DNA of 64,000 nucleotides from Bermanella sp049115935 (GTDB lineage: Bacteria; Pseudomonadota; Gammaproteobacteria; Pseudomonadales; Oceanobacteraceae). The translations under genes were made by a program, and so were the position numbers. The notes under the pieces are model-generated. The model was given only the letters and a program-made list of their open reading frames with translations. It did not search any database and had not been told where the DNA came from. The stretch spans positions 29,468-93,467 of the forward strand of contig JAGDZK010000012.1 of the NCBI GenBank assembly GCA_049115935.1, in the 5' to 3' direction. Below are positions 41,171 through 49,723 of the stretch, in pieces; position 1 is the stretch's first letter; each line of letters begins with the position of its first letter.

Positions 41171-41401
41171 TTATTTGGTTTTGTCTTCTTGTTTTGTTTT
41201 CTCAGAAAACTGCGCGTCTTGCTGTTTGTTTTCTAATTTTTCGGCTTCTTGTTTCTTCTCATCTTCATTCAGTGCTTTTTTAAAGCCTTTAACCGCACCA
41301 CCTAGATCACCACCTAGTGTGCGCAGTTTTTTGGTGCCGAAAATTAAAATAACCACAACCAAAATGATCAATAATTGCCAAACGCTAATGCCACCAAACA
41401 T
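41171..41401 (-). CDS. tatA: Sec-independent translocase protein TatA
   Basis: A 76-aa pore-forming subunit: MFGGISVWQLLIILVVVILIFG TM helix, the FGTKKLRTLGGDLGGAVKGFKKAL amphipathic helix with the FG-K-L hinge, and a short charged tail. First gene of the tatABC unit, 22 nt before tatB. Confidence 0.95.
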   Translation of the reverse strand: MFGGISVWQLLIILVVVILIFGTKKLRTLGGDLGGAVKGFKKALNEDEKKQEAEKLENKQQDAQFSEKTKQEDKTK

Positions 41402-41428
41402 GATGTTCTCCTATGTGTAATAAGGCTA

Positions 41429-41761
41429 TTAAAAGCCTGTTAATTTTGGTCCAGCCAATACATGCCAGTGCATGTGGAAGACTTCTTGACCGCCTTTTTC
41501 GCCGTTATTGCTAATCACGCGAAAGCCTTCCAACTGTTGCTGGGCGGCGATGGTATTAATACTTTGTAACACCTTCGTGACAATGGGCCATTCATTCTCT
41601 TGAGTGGCACTTAAATTCACGATGTGCTTTTTGGGTATCACTAAAATATGGGTGTCTGCCTTTGGGGCAATATCATGAAATGCCAAGACATGGTCATCTT
41701 CATAGACTTTATTACAGGGAATGTCGCCTGCAATAATTTTACAAAAAATACAGTCACTCAT
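41429..41761 (-). CDS. hinT: HIT family purine nucleoside phosphoramidase-like protein
   Basis: A 110-aa HIT protein: CIFCKIIAGDIPCNKVYEDD at the N terminus with CxxC, DIAPKADTHILVIPKKHI, and the HMHWHVL histidine triad near the C terminus (HxHxHxx). It hydrolyses nucleoside phosphoramidates. Lies between hisE (10 nt) and tatA (27 nt). Confidence 0.93.
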   Translation of the reverse strand: MSDCIFCKIIAGDIPCNKVYEDDHVLAFHDIAPKADTHILVIPKKHIVNLSATQENEWPIVTKVLQSINTIAAQQQLEGFRVISNNGEKGGQEVFHMHWHVLAGPKLTGF

Positions 41762-41771
41762 ATTGGCTCGC

Positions 41772-42101
41772 TTATTTTGTACGGTTGGCTTTTTCTTCTA
41801 AGCCTGACAAGTTAAAGCGGCGTTTTAACTCTTCAATCACCACTTGTGGCTCTTCACCAAGTTCGGCCAGCATTACCATGGTATGAAACCAAAGATCGGC
41901 CGTTTCATAGATGACATCTTGGTTGTCGCCAGAGGTTTTTGCGTCTTTGGCGGCAATGATGGTTTCAGTGGCTTCTTCACCCACTTTCTCTAAAATCTTG
42001 TTTAAGCCGCTGCGGTATAAGCTGGCCACGTAAGAGTTATCAGCGTCGGCGGATTTACGTTCTTCTAGGATTTTACCTAGTTGATTGATGACATCGCTCA
42101 T
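41772..42101 (-). CDS. hisE: Phosphoribosyl-ATP pyrophosphatase
   Basis: A 109-aa all-helical MazG-like enzyme for the second step of histidine synthesis. KVGEEATETIIAAKD, YETADLWFHTMVMLAELG and a C-terminal EELKRRF identify it. hisI, usually just upstream between ubiB and hisE in pseudomonads, is not present here, so it must lie elsewhere. Confidence 0.93.
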   Translation of the reverse strand: MSDVINQLGKILEERKSADADNSYVASLYRSGLNKILEKVGEEATETIIAAKDAKTSGDNQDVIYETADLWFHTMVMLAELGEEPQVVIEELKRRFNLSGLEEKANRTK

Positions 42102-42171
42102 AATTTATTCCTTAAGTCTTTGTGGATAATAGCGCATCTGCCGTTTGGGCAGTACTCACACGGTGTATTTT

Positions 42172-43803
42172 TTAACCGCGTACCAATATCCAAGATAAGC
42201 CCAAAACAATTAACGCTATGCTGCCGTCAAAGCCCCATAGAAACGGGCTGTGCAAGCCAACTAAGCCAAGGGCGCTGACAATGGCCCCAAGGCTTCTGTG
42301 TTTACGACGGCTGCTTTGCTCGCTTAGTTCACGTTCAATTGCATCTAATTTGTTATGTAGTTGCTGCTGTTGTGCAGGATACTGCCCTAATGTGATTAGG
42401 GTATTACGTATGGTTTCTGGCATATGCGGCGCGTGCTGAATCCAAGCGGGTGCTTGGCGTTTAAGTTCTCGCCAAATGGCTTTAGGCCCCATGCGTTTAA
42501 CTACCCACTGCTCAAGATAAGGCTTGGCGGTGTTCCACAAGTCTAGTTGTGGATAAAGTTGGCGACCCAGACCTTCGATGTTTAGCAGGGTCTTTTGTAA
42601 TAACACTAGCTGCGGTTGCACTTCCATATTGAAACGACGAGCAGTTTGGAATAAACGTAACAACAGCTGCCCAAAGCTGATTTCAGCCAGTGGCTTTTCA
42701 AAAATCGGCTCACACACGCTGCGAATGGCTGCTTCAAATTCATTGATTTTGGTGTCGCTGCCCACCCAGCCAGATTCCACATGCAAACGGGCTACCTCGT
42801 GATAATCCTGATTAAAAAATGCCAGCAAGTTGCGCGCTAAATAGTCTTGGTCGGTTTCGTTTAAGGTGCCCACAATGCCGCAATCAATGGCGATGTACTG
42901 CGGTGTCTTAGGGTCGTTATGGGCGACAAAGATGTTGCCTGGGTGCATGTCAGCATGAAAAAAGCTGTCTTTGAACACTTGACGGAAAAAGATCTCAACC
43001 CCGCGCTCTGCCAGCACTTTCATATCGGTGCCACGCTCTTTTAACTGCTCGATATCACCAATTGGGGTGCCGTAGATGCGCTCCATTACCATGACATTTG
43101 GGCGACAGTAATCCCAGTGGACTTCTGGTACATACAATAATGGGCTGTCATTAAAATTGCGGCGCAGTTGTGAGGCGTTAGCCGCTTCACTCATTAAATC
43201 TAACTCACCAAAAATGGTGTGGCGGTAGTCTTCGATCACTTCAACTGGGCGTAAACGCTTGCCGTCTTTGGCGTAACGTTCGATGAGTTTGGCAGCCACC
43301 ATCATCATGGCAATGTCTTTATTAATGACTTTTTCAAGGTTGGGGCGAATAACTTTAACCACTACCTCTTCGCCTGTGTGTAACTTGGCAGCATGGACCT
43401 GAGCAATAGAAGCGGAGGCCATAGGCTCTGGTTCAAACTGAGCAAAGATGGTGTCGACGTTTTCTTGCAGGGCTTGTTCGATAATTTTGCGTGAGGTTTT
43501 AGCATCAAACGGTGGCACTTTATCTTGCAGCTTTGATAGCTCAAGGGCCAAGTCTTCAGGTATTAAATCTTTGCGAGTTGAGAGCAATTGACCCAGCTTT
43601 ATATAAATAGGGCCAAGTGCCACCAAAGCTAAACGTAAACGTTTGGCTTTTGGTACACGTTTAGGAATCGGGTTTAAACGCCAAGGGGCTAAATAAAACG
43701 CCAAGCGTAAATACCAAGGTAATAGGCTCACCGGAATAAAATCGTCTAAACGATATTTACTAAACACATACAGCAGGGTGATCAAACGCTTGAGTTGCAT
43801 CAT
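42172..43803 (-). CDS. ubiB: Ubiquinone biosynthesis kinase-like protein UbiB
   Basis: A 543-aa ABC1/ADCK/UbiB atypical kinase or ATPase that supports ubiquinone synthesis and lipid handling. It has KxGQ (YIKLGQLLSTRKDLIPEDLA), the Ala-rich loop MASASIAQVHAA, the VVVKVIRPNLEK Lys, an ADMHPGNIFVA catalytic stretch, AIDCGIVG, and two C-terminal TM helices. Follows ubiJ with one intervening base. Confidence 0.95.
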   Translation of the reverse strand: MMQLKRLITLLYVFSKYRLDDFIPVSLLPWYLRLAFYLAPWRLNPIPKRVPKAKRLRLALVALGPIYIKLGQLLSTRKDLIPEDLALELSKLQDKVPPFDAKTSRKIIEQALQENVDTIFAQFEPEPMASASIAQVHAAKLHTGEEVVVKVIRPNLEKVINKDIAMMMVAAKLIERYAKDGKRLRPVEVIEDYRHTIFGELDLMSEAANASQLRRNFNDSPLLYVPEVHWDYCRPNVMVMERIYGTPIGDIEQLKERGTDMKVLAERGVEIFFRQVFKDSFFHADMHPGNIFVAHNDPKTPQYIAIDCGIVGTLNETDQDYLARNLLAFFNQDYHEVARLHVESGWVGSDTKINEFEAAIRSVCEPIFEKPLAEISFGQLLLRLFQTARRFNMEVQPQLVLLQKTLLNIEGLGRQLYPQLDLWNTAKPYLEQWVVKRMGPKAIWRELKRQAPAWIQHAPHMPETIRNTLITLGQYPAQQQQLHNKLDAIERELSEQSSRRKHRSLGAIVSALGLVGLHSPFLWGFDGSIALIVLGLSWILVRG

Positions 43804-43804
43804 A

Positions 43805-44434
43805 TTACAAAGATTTTGGCTTATTTAATTGAGTGGCAAGGCGGTTAATGCGCGCCTCAAGGCGGTCGGAGTCGAGCTTTAATTTGTGAATCTGGTTGAA
43901 GCGGGTTTCCCCTTCTAACTTGTGGGGTGCTAATTGCAGCTCATCACGCACGTATTCAACCGAGTCTTGTTTCAGTTTTTCACTGGTGCCTTTCAACCAG
44001 CCACTTAAGCGACGTAGGTTTTTGCCCACCACATGAGCCACAACTGGGCCGGTTATCTCGCTGATCATGGCTTCAAAGTCGATATCAAGATCGCTCATGG
44101 CATCGGCTAACCCCATGGCCAGCTGGCTTGAACCTTGAATTTGAATATCGCTTTTCATCAACGCGGCGTGTTTATCTTTGTGACTGGCAAGATTAATAAA
44201 CGCTTGCAGGTCACCTTGTAGCTTGGCTTGAGGCTCTCCTTCGTAGTGAGCCATTAAGCGTAACTGTTCACCAAACTGTACATAAATAGTGATCGCTGGT
44301 TGTGTGATCTCAATGGCCAGTACTTTTGGCCCTAACGTTGATAGCTTTTGCGACGTGGCACCGTCATAGCTTAATGCTTTGTTGACGATACTTTGTGCGC
44401 TGGCTAGGGCACCTTGTACAAGAGTTTGGTCCAT
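43805..44434 (-). CDS. ubiJ: Ubiquinone biosynthesis accessory factor UbiJ
   Basis: A 209-aa SCP2-domain lipid-binding protein that helps organise the Ubi complex. SCP2 part about 18-115 (LAIEITQPAITIYVQFG, DIQIQGSSQLAMGLADAMSD), then an amphipathic/coiled-coil C terminus (LDSDRLEARINRLATQLN). The order ubiE-ubiJ-ubiB is conserved in gammaproteobacteria. Confidence 0.92.
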   Translation of the reverse strand: MDQTLVQGALASAQSIVNKALSYDGATSQKLSTLGPKVLAIEITQPAITIYVQFGEQLRLMAHYEGEPQAKLQGDLQAFINLASHKDKHAALMKSDIQIQGSSQLAMGLADAMSDLDIDFEAMISEITGPVVAHVVGKNLRRLSGWLKGTSEKLKQDSVEYVRDELQLAPHKLEGETRFNQIHKLKLDSDRLEARINRLATQLNKPKSL

Positions 44435-44443
44435 GTTGATTCC

Positions 44444-45193
44444 TTAAGGCTTAATGCCTTTGTGCAACGCAACAATGCCGCCGGTTAGGTTGTGATATTC
44501 ACAATTGGCGAAACCCGCTTGTTCAAACATGGCTTTTAATTCATCTTGACCCGGGTGCATACGGATGGACTCAGCAAGGTAACGGTAGCTTTCGGAATCA
44601 TTTGTGATGAGCTTGCCCATGAATGGCAGGGCAGTAAAACTATATAGGTCGTAAGCTTTTTTAAGTAACGGGTTGTTGGTTTTAGAGAATTCCAATACCA
44701 ACAAACGACCACCAGGCTTAAGCACACGGTTAAATTCACGCAGGGCTTGGTCTTTATCGGTTACGTTACGCAGGCCAAACGCCATGGTGACCACATCAAA
44801 GCTGTTGTCATCAAACGGCAGGCACTCAGCGTTGGCTTGTACACATTCGATGTTGCCGCTGTAACCTTTATCCAACAAACGATCACGACCCACTTTTAGC
44901 ATGGAGTCATTAATGTCGGCTAATACGACTTTACCTTCAGGGCCCACTAGGTCAGAGAACTTCATGGTTAAGTCGCCGGTGCCACCGGCGATATCTAATA
45001 CGTGATCCCCTTTGCGTGCCCCTGTGAACTCCATGGTGAAGCGCTTCCATAGGCGATGTACACCAAATGACATCAAGTCATTCATGACATCGTATTTAGC
45101 GGCAACACTGTGAAATACTTCTGCGACTTTGCCTTGTTTCTCTTCGGCGTCGACGGTTTGATAACCAAAATGCGTGGTTTTCTTTTCGGACAT
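44444..45193 (-). CDS. ubiE: Ubiquinone/menaquinone C-methyltransferase
   Basis: A 249-aa SAM-dependent methyltransferase: GYQTVDAEEKQGKVAEVFHS, YDVMNDLMSFGVHRLWKRF, the SAM motif LDIAGGTGDLTMKFS, and VTMAFGLRNVTDKDQALREF. It C-methylates the quinone precursor. Confidence 0.96.
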   Translation of the reverse strand: MSEKKTTHFGYQTVDAEEKQGKVAEVFHSVAAKYDVMNDLMSFGVHRLWKRFTMEFTGARKGDHVLDIAGGTGDLTMKFSDLVGPEGKVVLADINDSMLKVGRDRLLDKGYSGNIECVQANAECLPFDDNSFDVVTMAFGLRNVTDKDQALREFNRVLKPGGRLLVLEFSKTNNPLLKKAYDLYSFTALPFMGKLITNDSESYRYLAESIRMHPGQDELKAMFEQAGFANCEYHNLTGGIVALHKGIKP

Positions 45194-45295
45194 GGCGAGG
45201 GGCCTGATCTTAACAACGATAATTGGGGCTATTCTAGCCCGCTTGCGTGCAGATGTCTTGTGGCAGATCAGGCTATAGGTGGATGCAAAGGCGCA

Positions 45296-45682
45296 TTAGT
45301 CCACAGACTTAAAGGCAATGACGCCGCTTTCTCGTGATTTACCTGCTGCAGCCAGTTTATCGAGGTAATCTTGCCAAAAGCGGGCTTGCTCGTGACAAAG
45401 TTCATGCAAATAAGGCCAGTTAAATAAACCAGAGTCATGGCCGTCATCAAAGGTGATTTTAAGGGCATAGTTACCCACAGGCTCTAGCTTCAAAATCCGG
45501 ACGTCTTTTTTGCCAAATTGCAGCACTTCGTTACCGGCACCATGACCGCGGACTTCTGCACTTGGGCTTAATACTCGCAGCATTTCAGCACTGAGCTGAA
45601 ACGACTCTCCATTCCAAGCAAGCTCTAATTGTTGAGACTGCTTATGAAATTTAATCACCGAGGGGATACTATTTTGGCTCAT
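45296..45682 (-). CDS. DUF971 / gamma-butyrobetaine hydroxylase-like N-terminal domain protein
   Basis: A 128-aa protein with the DUF971 fold: LELAWNGESFQLSAEMLRVLSPSAEVRG, ILKLEPVGNYALKITFDDGHDSGLFNWPYL and HELCHEQARFWQDYL. Such proteins may bind Fe-S or act in iron-sulfur assembly; not settled. It usually sits near hslU and ubiE in pseudomonads, as in this neighbourhood. Three nt after the PanE-like gene. Confidence 0.88.
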   Translation of the reverse strand: MSQNSIPSVIKFHKQSQQLELAWNGESFQLSAEMLRVLSPSAEVRGHGAGNEVLQFGKKDVRILKLEPVGNYALKITFDDGHDSGLFNWPYLHELCHEQARFWQDYLDKLAAAGKSRESGVIAFKSVD

Positions 45683-45685
45683 ACA

Positions 45686-46693
45686 TTAACCGTTTAAAAT
45701 TTGCTGGGGTGAAAAATTAGGGCTGCCAAGCCCAGCCGCTTGCGCGTGTTTCACTAGGCGTATTAAGCGCTCATTCATGGGCGTCGCAACGTTCACTCGT
45801 TTGCCTAATGCGACTATTTCGCCTGATATGTAGTCCACTTCAACTGGGCGTTTGTTTTGCAGGTCTTCCCACATACTTGAGCGAGCGGTTGGGTCGATGG
45901 CGAGCATTTTTTGCGCGACCCGTTTAAACAAAAAACCTGGTAGGGCGAGTATATAGGGAATCACGCCAACAGGCACGGCAGCCACTTGGCCGGGTGTGAT
46001 TTTGGCCGCTTTTAAGACCTGCAAACCTTCTTTTAAACATTGTGCGTATATTTGGCGATAGCCTCGGGTTTCAAGCTGTTGTTTTAATGGCATGCCAGAA
46101 AGTGCATTGATGGGGTTATTTAAATTTAATAGTAATTTACCCCACATGATATTGATCATGTGGGGTTTGAGTTCGAACCCTAACTGAGCCTGATCAAAAT
46201 ATGTTTTCAGGCATTGGGCCTGAGGGTGATCTTGGCAGTATAAGTTGCCTTGTGTGCCACAATGAAAATGGGCTTGAGCGTTATAAATCACATTGTATGG
46301 CACCATAACCGGCAAGATGGTATGGCGAGGCAAAACGTCTTGAAGTACTTGAGTATTGCCCATGCCGTTTTGTAATGAATAAATAGTGGCGTGGGCATTG
46401 CCACTTTGAGCAATGGTCTTGGCCATAGCTTGGGTATCTTTGCTTTTGACACACACTAAAATAATGTCAGCATCACTTAAAATACGGTCACTTGTGGTGA
46501 CGGTAAAGTCCGACGGTGTTAATTGAATATCAATGCCAGTCCAGTCGGTTAAATGCAAACCATGAGCACATAAATCATCCTTCATGCGTTGTCGGGCAAG
46601 GAAATGTACATTTGCGCCACCAGCGGCTAAGCGCCCACCAACATAACAACCAATACTACCGGCACCAGCTATAACAATTTTGGCGTGTTGCAT
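45686..46693 (-). CDS. 2-dehydropantoate 2-reductase family protein
   Basis: A 335-aa ketopantoate-reductase-like enzyme. N-terminal NADP fold IVIAGAGSIGCYVGGRLAAGG with a mononucleotide loop, LVCVKSKDTQ, SLQNGMGN, and a C-terminal helical domain (GKLLLNLNNPINALSGMPLK, SSMWEDLQNKRPVEVDYISGEIV) holding the conserved Lys and Ser/Glu catalytic region. Could be panE, but the paralogous family is broad, so no symbol is given. Confidence 0.83.
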   Translation of the reverse strand: MQHAKIVIAGAGSIGCYVGGRLAAGGANVHFLARQRMKDDLCAHGLHLTDWTGIDIQLTPSDFTVTTSDRILSDADIILVCVKSKDTQAMAKTIAQSGNAHATIYSLQNGMGNTQVLQDVLPRHTILPVMVPYNVIYNAQAHFHCGTQGNLYCQDHPQAQCLKTYFDQAQLGFELKPHMINIMWGKLLLNLNNPINALSGMPLKQQLETRGYRQIYAQCLKEGLQVLKAAKITPGQVAAVPVGVIPYILALPGFLFKRVAQKMLAIDPTARSSMWEDLQNKRPVEVDYISGEIVALGKRVNVATPMNERLIRLVKHAQAAGLGSPNFSPQQILNG

Positions 46694-47079
46694 AAATAAT
46701 TCTCATGACGTTAAGTGATAAACAATACCCTAATAGAACAAACTTGTGGGGCCAAAAACTAGGCATCATGAGTCAGGTTATAAAATACTGAATATGAGCT
46801 ATTTGGGCTGTCTACATTTTGGGTAAAAACGCCGAAACGCTTTACCCGTGATTCATAAAGAATCGTTTATCCGCATACAACTAATATAAATGAAAATTAC
46901 TCTTAATTCGCTTGTTATTTGGCAATTATTGCCAACAAATATTCATTGGAAAATAGGGATTAAGTGCATATACTTTTGTGCACTAAATGGCAGTTCTTGA
47001 TTAAATATTGAATGCAATAAAGAGTAATTCGTATTTAGCAATAGAATGATTCCTAAAAAATTTATAAAGGGGTGTGATA
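46694..47079. promoter_or_regulatory. Regulatory gap upstream of the bacterioferritin pair
   Basis: A 386-bp AT-rich gap without a gene. It contains two dyads: TTGGCAATTATTGCCAA (46919-46935), an exact palindrome, and AGTGCA-N10-TGCACT (46963-46984). A Fur-like box was not convincing (only TGAAAATTACTC at about 46891). AAGGGG (47067-47072) is the ribosome site of the first gene. Confidence 0.5.
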
Positions 47080-47553
47080 ATGAAAGGTGATAAGCAAGTC
47101 ATTAAGTTATTAAACACATGCTTGGAAAATGAGCTGGTGTCTATTAATCAGTACTTTTTACACGCTCGCATGTTTAAAAACTGGGGCCTTGATGGCCTTG
47201 ATAAAATTGAATACAAAAAGTCTATCAAGGACATGAAACAAGCCGATAAAATTATCGAACGTGTTTTGTTTTTAGAAGGCATTCCTAATTTACAGAAGCT
47301 TGGTAAATTATTTATTGGTGAAAACACCAAAGAAATATTGGAGTGTGATTTAAAACTTCAAGATTTAAGTTTAAAAGATTTACGCGAAGCCATTGTATAT
47401 TGCGAATCGGTTTCGGACTTTGTGACTCGCGACATGTTAGCTGAGATTCTTGAATATGAAGAAGAACATTTTGATTGGATTGAAACACAATTAGACCTGA
47501 TCAAAAAAATCAGTATCGAAAACTACATGCAATCCATGATGCACAGCGAATAA
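47080..47553 (+). CDS. bfr: Bacterioferritin, heme-type subunit with incomplete ferroxidase centre
   Basis: A 157-aa ferritin-like helix bundle close to E. coli Bfr (NELVSINQYFLHARMFKNWG, FLEGIPNLQKLGKL). By Bfr numbering the heme-ligand Met52 is kept, as are E18, E127 and H130, but three ferroxidase ligands are changed: E51 to Asp, H54 to Gln and E94 to Gln. It is therefore likely the heme-binding, oxidation-poor subunit. The start is Met at 47080 (the frame opens 6 nt earlier at GTG). Pairs with the next gene. Confidence 0.92.
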   Translation: MKGDKQVIKLLNTCLENELVSINQYFLHARMFKNWGLDGLDKIEYKKSIKDMKQADKIIERVLFLEGIPNLQKLGKLFIGENTKEILECDLKLQDLSLKDLREAIVYCESVSDFVTRDMLAEILEYEEEHFDWIETQLDLIKKISIENYMQSMMHSE

Positions 47554-47566
47554 CCGGAGAGACATA

Positions 47567-48034
47567 ATGAAGGGTAATAAAAAAATTATCGATGTTCTAA
47601 ATTCATTGTTGGCCGGTGAACTGACTGCAATGGATCAATATTTCATACACTCTAGAATGTATGAAGATTGGGGGCTGGGTAAGCTATATGATCGTATCGC
47701 CCATGAAATGGAAGATGAAACGGGCCATGCCGATCAAATGATCAAGCGTATCTTGTTCTTAGAAGGCTTCCCTAATATGGCAACCCGTGAGCCATTAAAC
47801 GTGGGTAAAACCGTAGAAGAAATGCTAAAAAATGATCTGGCGCTAGAATATGCCGTCGTGAAAAACTTAAAAGAAGCCATTGTGGTTTGCGAAGCAGAAA
47901 AAGATTTTGAAACTCGCGCTATGCTGGTTAAACAACTAGAAGATACCGAAGAAGATCATACTCATTGGTTAGAGCAACAACTGGGCTTGATTGAAAAAAT
48001 AGGTATTCAAAACTATTTACAAGCCATGATGTAA
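47567..48034 (+). CDS. bfr: Bacterioferritin, ferroxidase-type subunit lacking the heme Met
   Basis: A 155-aa Bfr paralogue 13 nt downstream. All ferroxidase ligands are present (E18, E51, H54, E94, E127, H130), but heme ligand Met52 is Thr. Together with the preceding gene it would form a mixed shell, as known for the two-subunit bacterioferritins of Pseudomonas putida and Neisseria. Stores iron and detoxifies Fe2+/peroxide in the cytoplasm. Confidence 0.93.
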   Translation: MKGNKKIIDVLNSLLAGELTAMDQYFIHSRMYEDWGLGKLYDRIAHEMEDETGHADQMIKRILFLEGFPNMATREPLNVGKTVEEMLKNDLALEYAVVKNLKEAIVVCEAEKDFETRAMLVKQLEDTEEDHTHWLEQQLGLIEKIGIQNYLQAMM

Positions 48035-48079
48035 ATCGTGCATGTTTGATCCAGCCACAGCTGGACCAAACAACAAGAG

Positions 48080-48110
48080 GCCCTCTATTGAAAAATAGAG
48101 GGCTTTTTTG
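48080..48110. terminator. Terminator between bacterioferritin and sigX genes
   Basis: GCCCTCTATT (48080-48089), GAAA tetraloop, AATAGAGGGC (48094-48103), six Ts. It ends 3 nt before the stop codon of the convergent sigma gene and serves the bfr pair. Confidence 0.92.
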
Positions 48111-48112
48111 TG

Positions 48113-48649
48113 TTATTCAGATAAGTTAGACAGGGTTTCAAGCGCGCGATAGTAGCGCATCTTCACGGCGCTTAATGAAAGCTTGGACATGTCACATATC
48201 TCATCAAACGATAATTCAAGTACCGCTTTTAATAAAACGATTTCACGGTCTTCTGGCGCTAAATGCACAAGCAGTTTTTCTAAATCACTTTGGTCATGAC
48301 GCATTTCGTATTGCAGGTCATCGCTGTTTTGTTGTTCAAACCATTGTGAATAATCTTTGATTTTTTTCTGCTCGCGGAAAAAATCCATTAAACGATTACG
48401 TGCAATGGTAAGCAGCCATGAAAAAAACTTAGAATGATCATCTAATTGTGTGATCTTATTCCAAGCGGTTAAGAAGGTGTCTTGTAGGATGTCATCAATG
48501 GTATCGCCATCAATGGTATTGTTCAGGCGTAAATAAGCCGCCAACTTATTTTGGTAGCGGCTACAAAGTTCTGCATAGGCTGAGCTTGACTGCGCGTTTT
48601 TAGGGGTTAGCAGCGCAATTAGCTCAGTATCACTTAACTTAGAAAACAT
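48113..48649 (-). CDS. sigX: ECF-type sigma factor, SigX-like
   Basis: A 178-aa sigma70-family ECF factor: region 2 (AYAELCSRYQNKLAAYL, DDILQDTFLTAWNKI, FFSWLLTIARNRLMDFFREQ) and region 4 (LEKLLVHLAPEDREIVLLKA, LELSFDEICDMSKLSLSAVK, MRYYRALETL). No anti-sigma gene is adjacent. It is last in a cfrX-cmpX-sigX order, the arrangement around sigX of Pseudomonas, where SigX governs envelope lipid and porin genes. oprF does not follow here. The symbol rests on synteny and family. Confidence 0.78.
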   Translation of the reverse strand: MFSKLSDTELIALLTPKNAQSSSAYAELCSRYQNKLAAYLRLNNTIDGDTIDDILQDTFLTAWNKITQLDDHSKFFSWLLTIARNRLMDFFREQKKIKDYSQWFEQQNSDDLQYEMRHDQSDLEKLLVHLAPEDREIVLLKAVLELSFDEICDMSKLSLSAVKMRYYRALETLSNLSE

Positions 48650-49494
48650 TAATCAGAAGGGTGGCTGACTAACTCTAACGCATCAATGAAGTCTGCATTT
48701 TTAATGATTCGACGGCCATGTTTATGGTGGCTAACAACGGTAGCCACAGGGCCAATTTCAATGACCTCACCACTAAAACCATCTTTTAGTTTTACTTGGC
48801 TGCCAATATCGACCAAGTCGTTTATGTATAGAGAATACATAATATTCTCAGAGGTGCTTTTACTGCCTAAACCTAGTGAAATCGCTACACCCAAACCTAA
48901 AGCAGCTAGCGCAATGGCAACCATGGTATCTAGCAGTACCGTATTAATATCTAGCTGGCCGATAGAGACTGAAAATATTAAAACAATCAACAGGCCATAA
49001 ACAATTTTAGATAATGGCGCTGCAAACTCTAATCCTGCTGACTTACCGGCTTTGGCAACCATATTTTTAGCCAAGTTTGCGGCGGCTAAACCTAATAATA
49101 AAATAATTAATGATGCGAGGATCTTAGGAATAAATAAGATAAAGGTATCGATGGTTTTAGTCAGTTGCGGTAAACCTAGAGTGTCAGCGGCACTGATGGC
49201 AAATACTAAAAGGATGATCCAAAATATCAAAGACGAAATGATGTAAGAAAGGGTAAATTGACTTCCAAAGCGCTGTAATTGCTCATCAATACCCGTGGCT
49301 TTTGATAGTGTATTGATATTTGCTTTTTCAAGTATTTTTTGAATGGCTATCTTAGAGATTTTGGCTAAACCATAACCCACCAATAACATGAATATGGCGG
49401 CAAATACATTGGGAAGAATCGCAGCAATGTGCTCAAGCAAAGTGGTTATAGCTTGGCTAAATGCGGTATACCAAACATTAGAACTTTCGTTCAT
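48649..49494 (-). CDS. cmpX: MscS-like channel protein, CmpX-like
   Basis: A 281-aa membrane protein: five TM helices with the conserved TM-helix repeat (LLVGYGLAKISKIAIQKIL, ILLLGLAAANLAKNMV), an MscS-type pore helix rich in Gly/Ala (VAIALAALGLGVAISLGLG), and a short beta domain (VDIGSQVKLKDGFSGEVIEI, HGRRIIKNADFI). This is the CmpX layout. Its stop overlaps the sigma gene start by 1 nt. Possible sensor of membrane tension feeding into SigX (inference). Confidence 0.82.
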   Translation of the reverse strand: MNESSNVWYTAFSQAITTLLEHIAAILPNVFAAIFMLLVGYGLAKISKIAIQKILEKANINTLSKATGIDEQLQRFGSQFTLSYIISSLIFWIILLVFAISAADTLGLPQLTKTIDTFILFIPKILASLIILLLGLAAANLAKNMVAKAGKSAGLEFAAPLSKIVYGLLIVLIFSVSIGQLDINTVLLDTMVAIALAALGLGVAISLGLGSKSTSENIMYSLYINDLVDIGSQVKLKDGFSGEVIEIGPVATVVSHHKHGRRIIKNADFIDALELVSHPSD

Positions 49495-49723
49495 CTTCTT
49501 TCTCCGATTTATTTGTCTTAGTAATTGGCTGCTCGCGCATTAAACGTGCGACAGGTGCAAATAACGCCAACAATACTTGAAAAATACCTAGACTCGATAG
49601 TACTAAGCTCTTTTGATTATTATCGTGTTGATTAATTTTTTTGCGAATGTTAGTCGCAGGGGGCGGAGCCCCTTGCGCTAATGCCGCTAATTTCTTTTCA
49701 ATATCACTTGGGCTGTTGGCCAT
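49478..49723 (-). CDS. Small single-TM protein, CfrX-like
   Basis: An 81-aa protein with a charged N terminus (MANSPSDIEKKLAALAQGAP), one TM helix (LVLSSLGIFQVLLALFAPVARL) and a basic/acidic tail. It overlaps cmpX by 17 nt and the upstream glucosaminidase gene by 20 nt. By position and size it corresponds to CfrX of pseudomonads. The start at 49723 has GAGA upstream; a frame extension to 49756 is less likely. Confidence 0.65.
   Translation of the reverse strand: MANSPSDIEKKLAALAQGAPPPATNIRKKINQHDNNQKSLVLSSLGIFQVLLALFAPVARLMREQPITKTNKSEKEDERKF

Noticed and set aside
46880..46905. Fur box upstream of bacterioferritin
   Set aside because: Only a short TGAAAATTACTC resemblance; too few matches to the 19-bp consensus.
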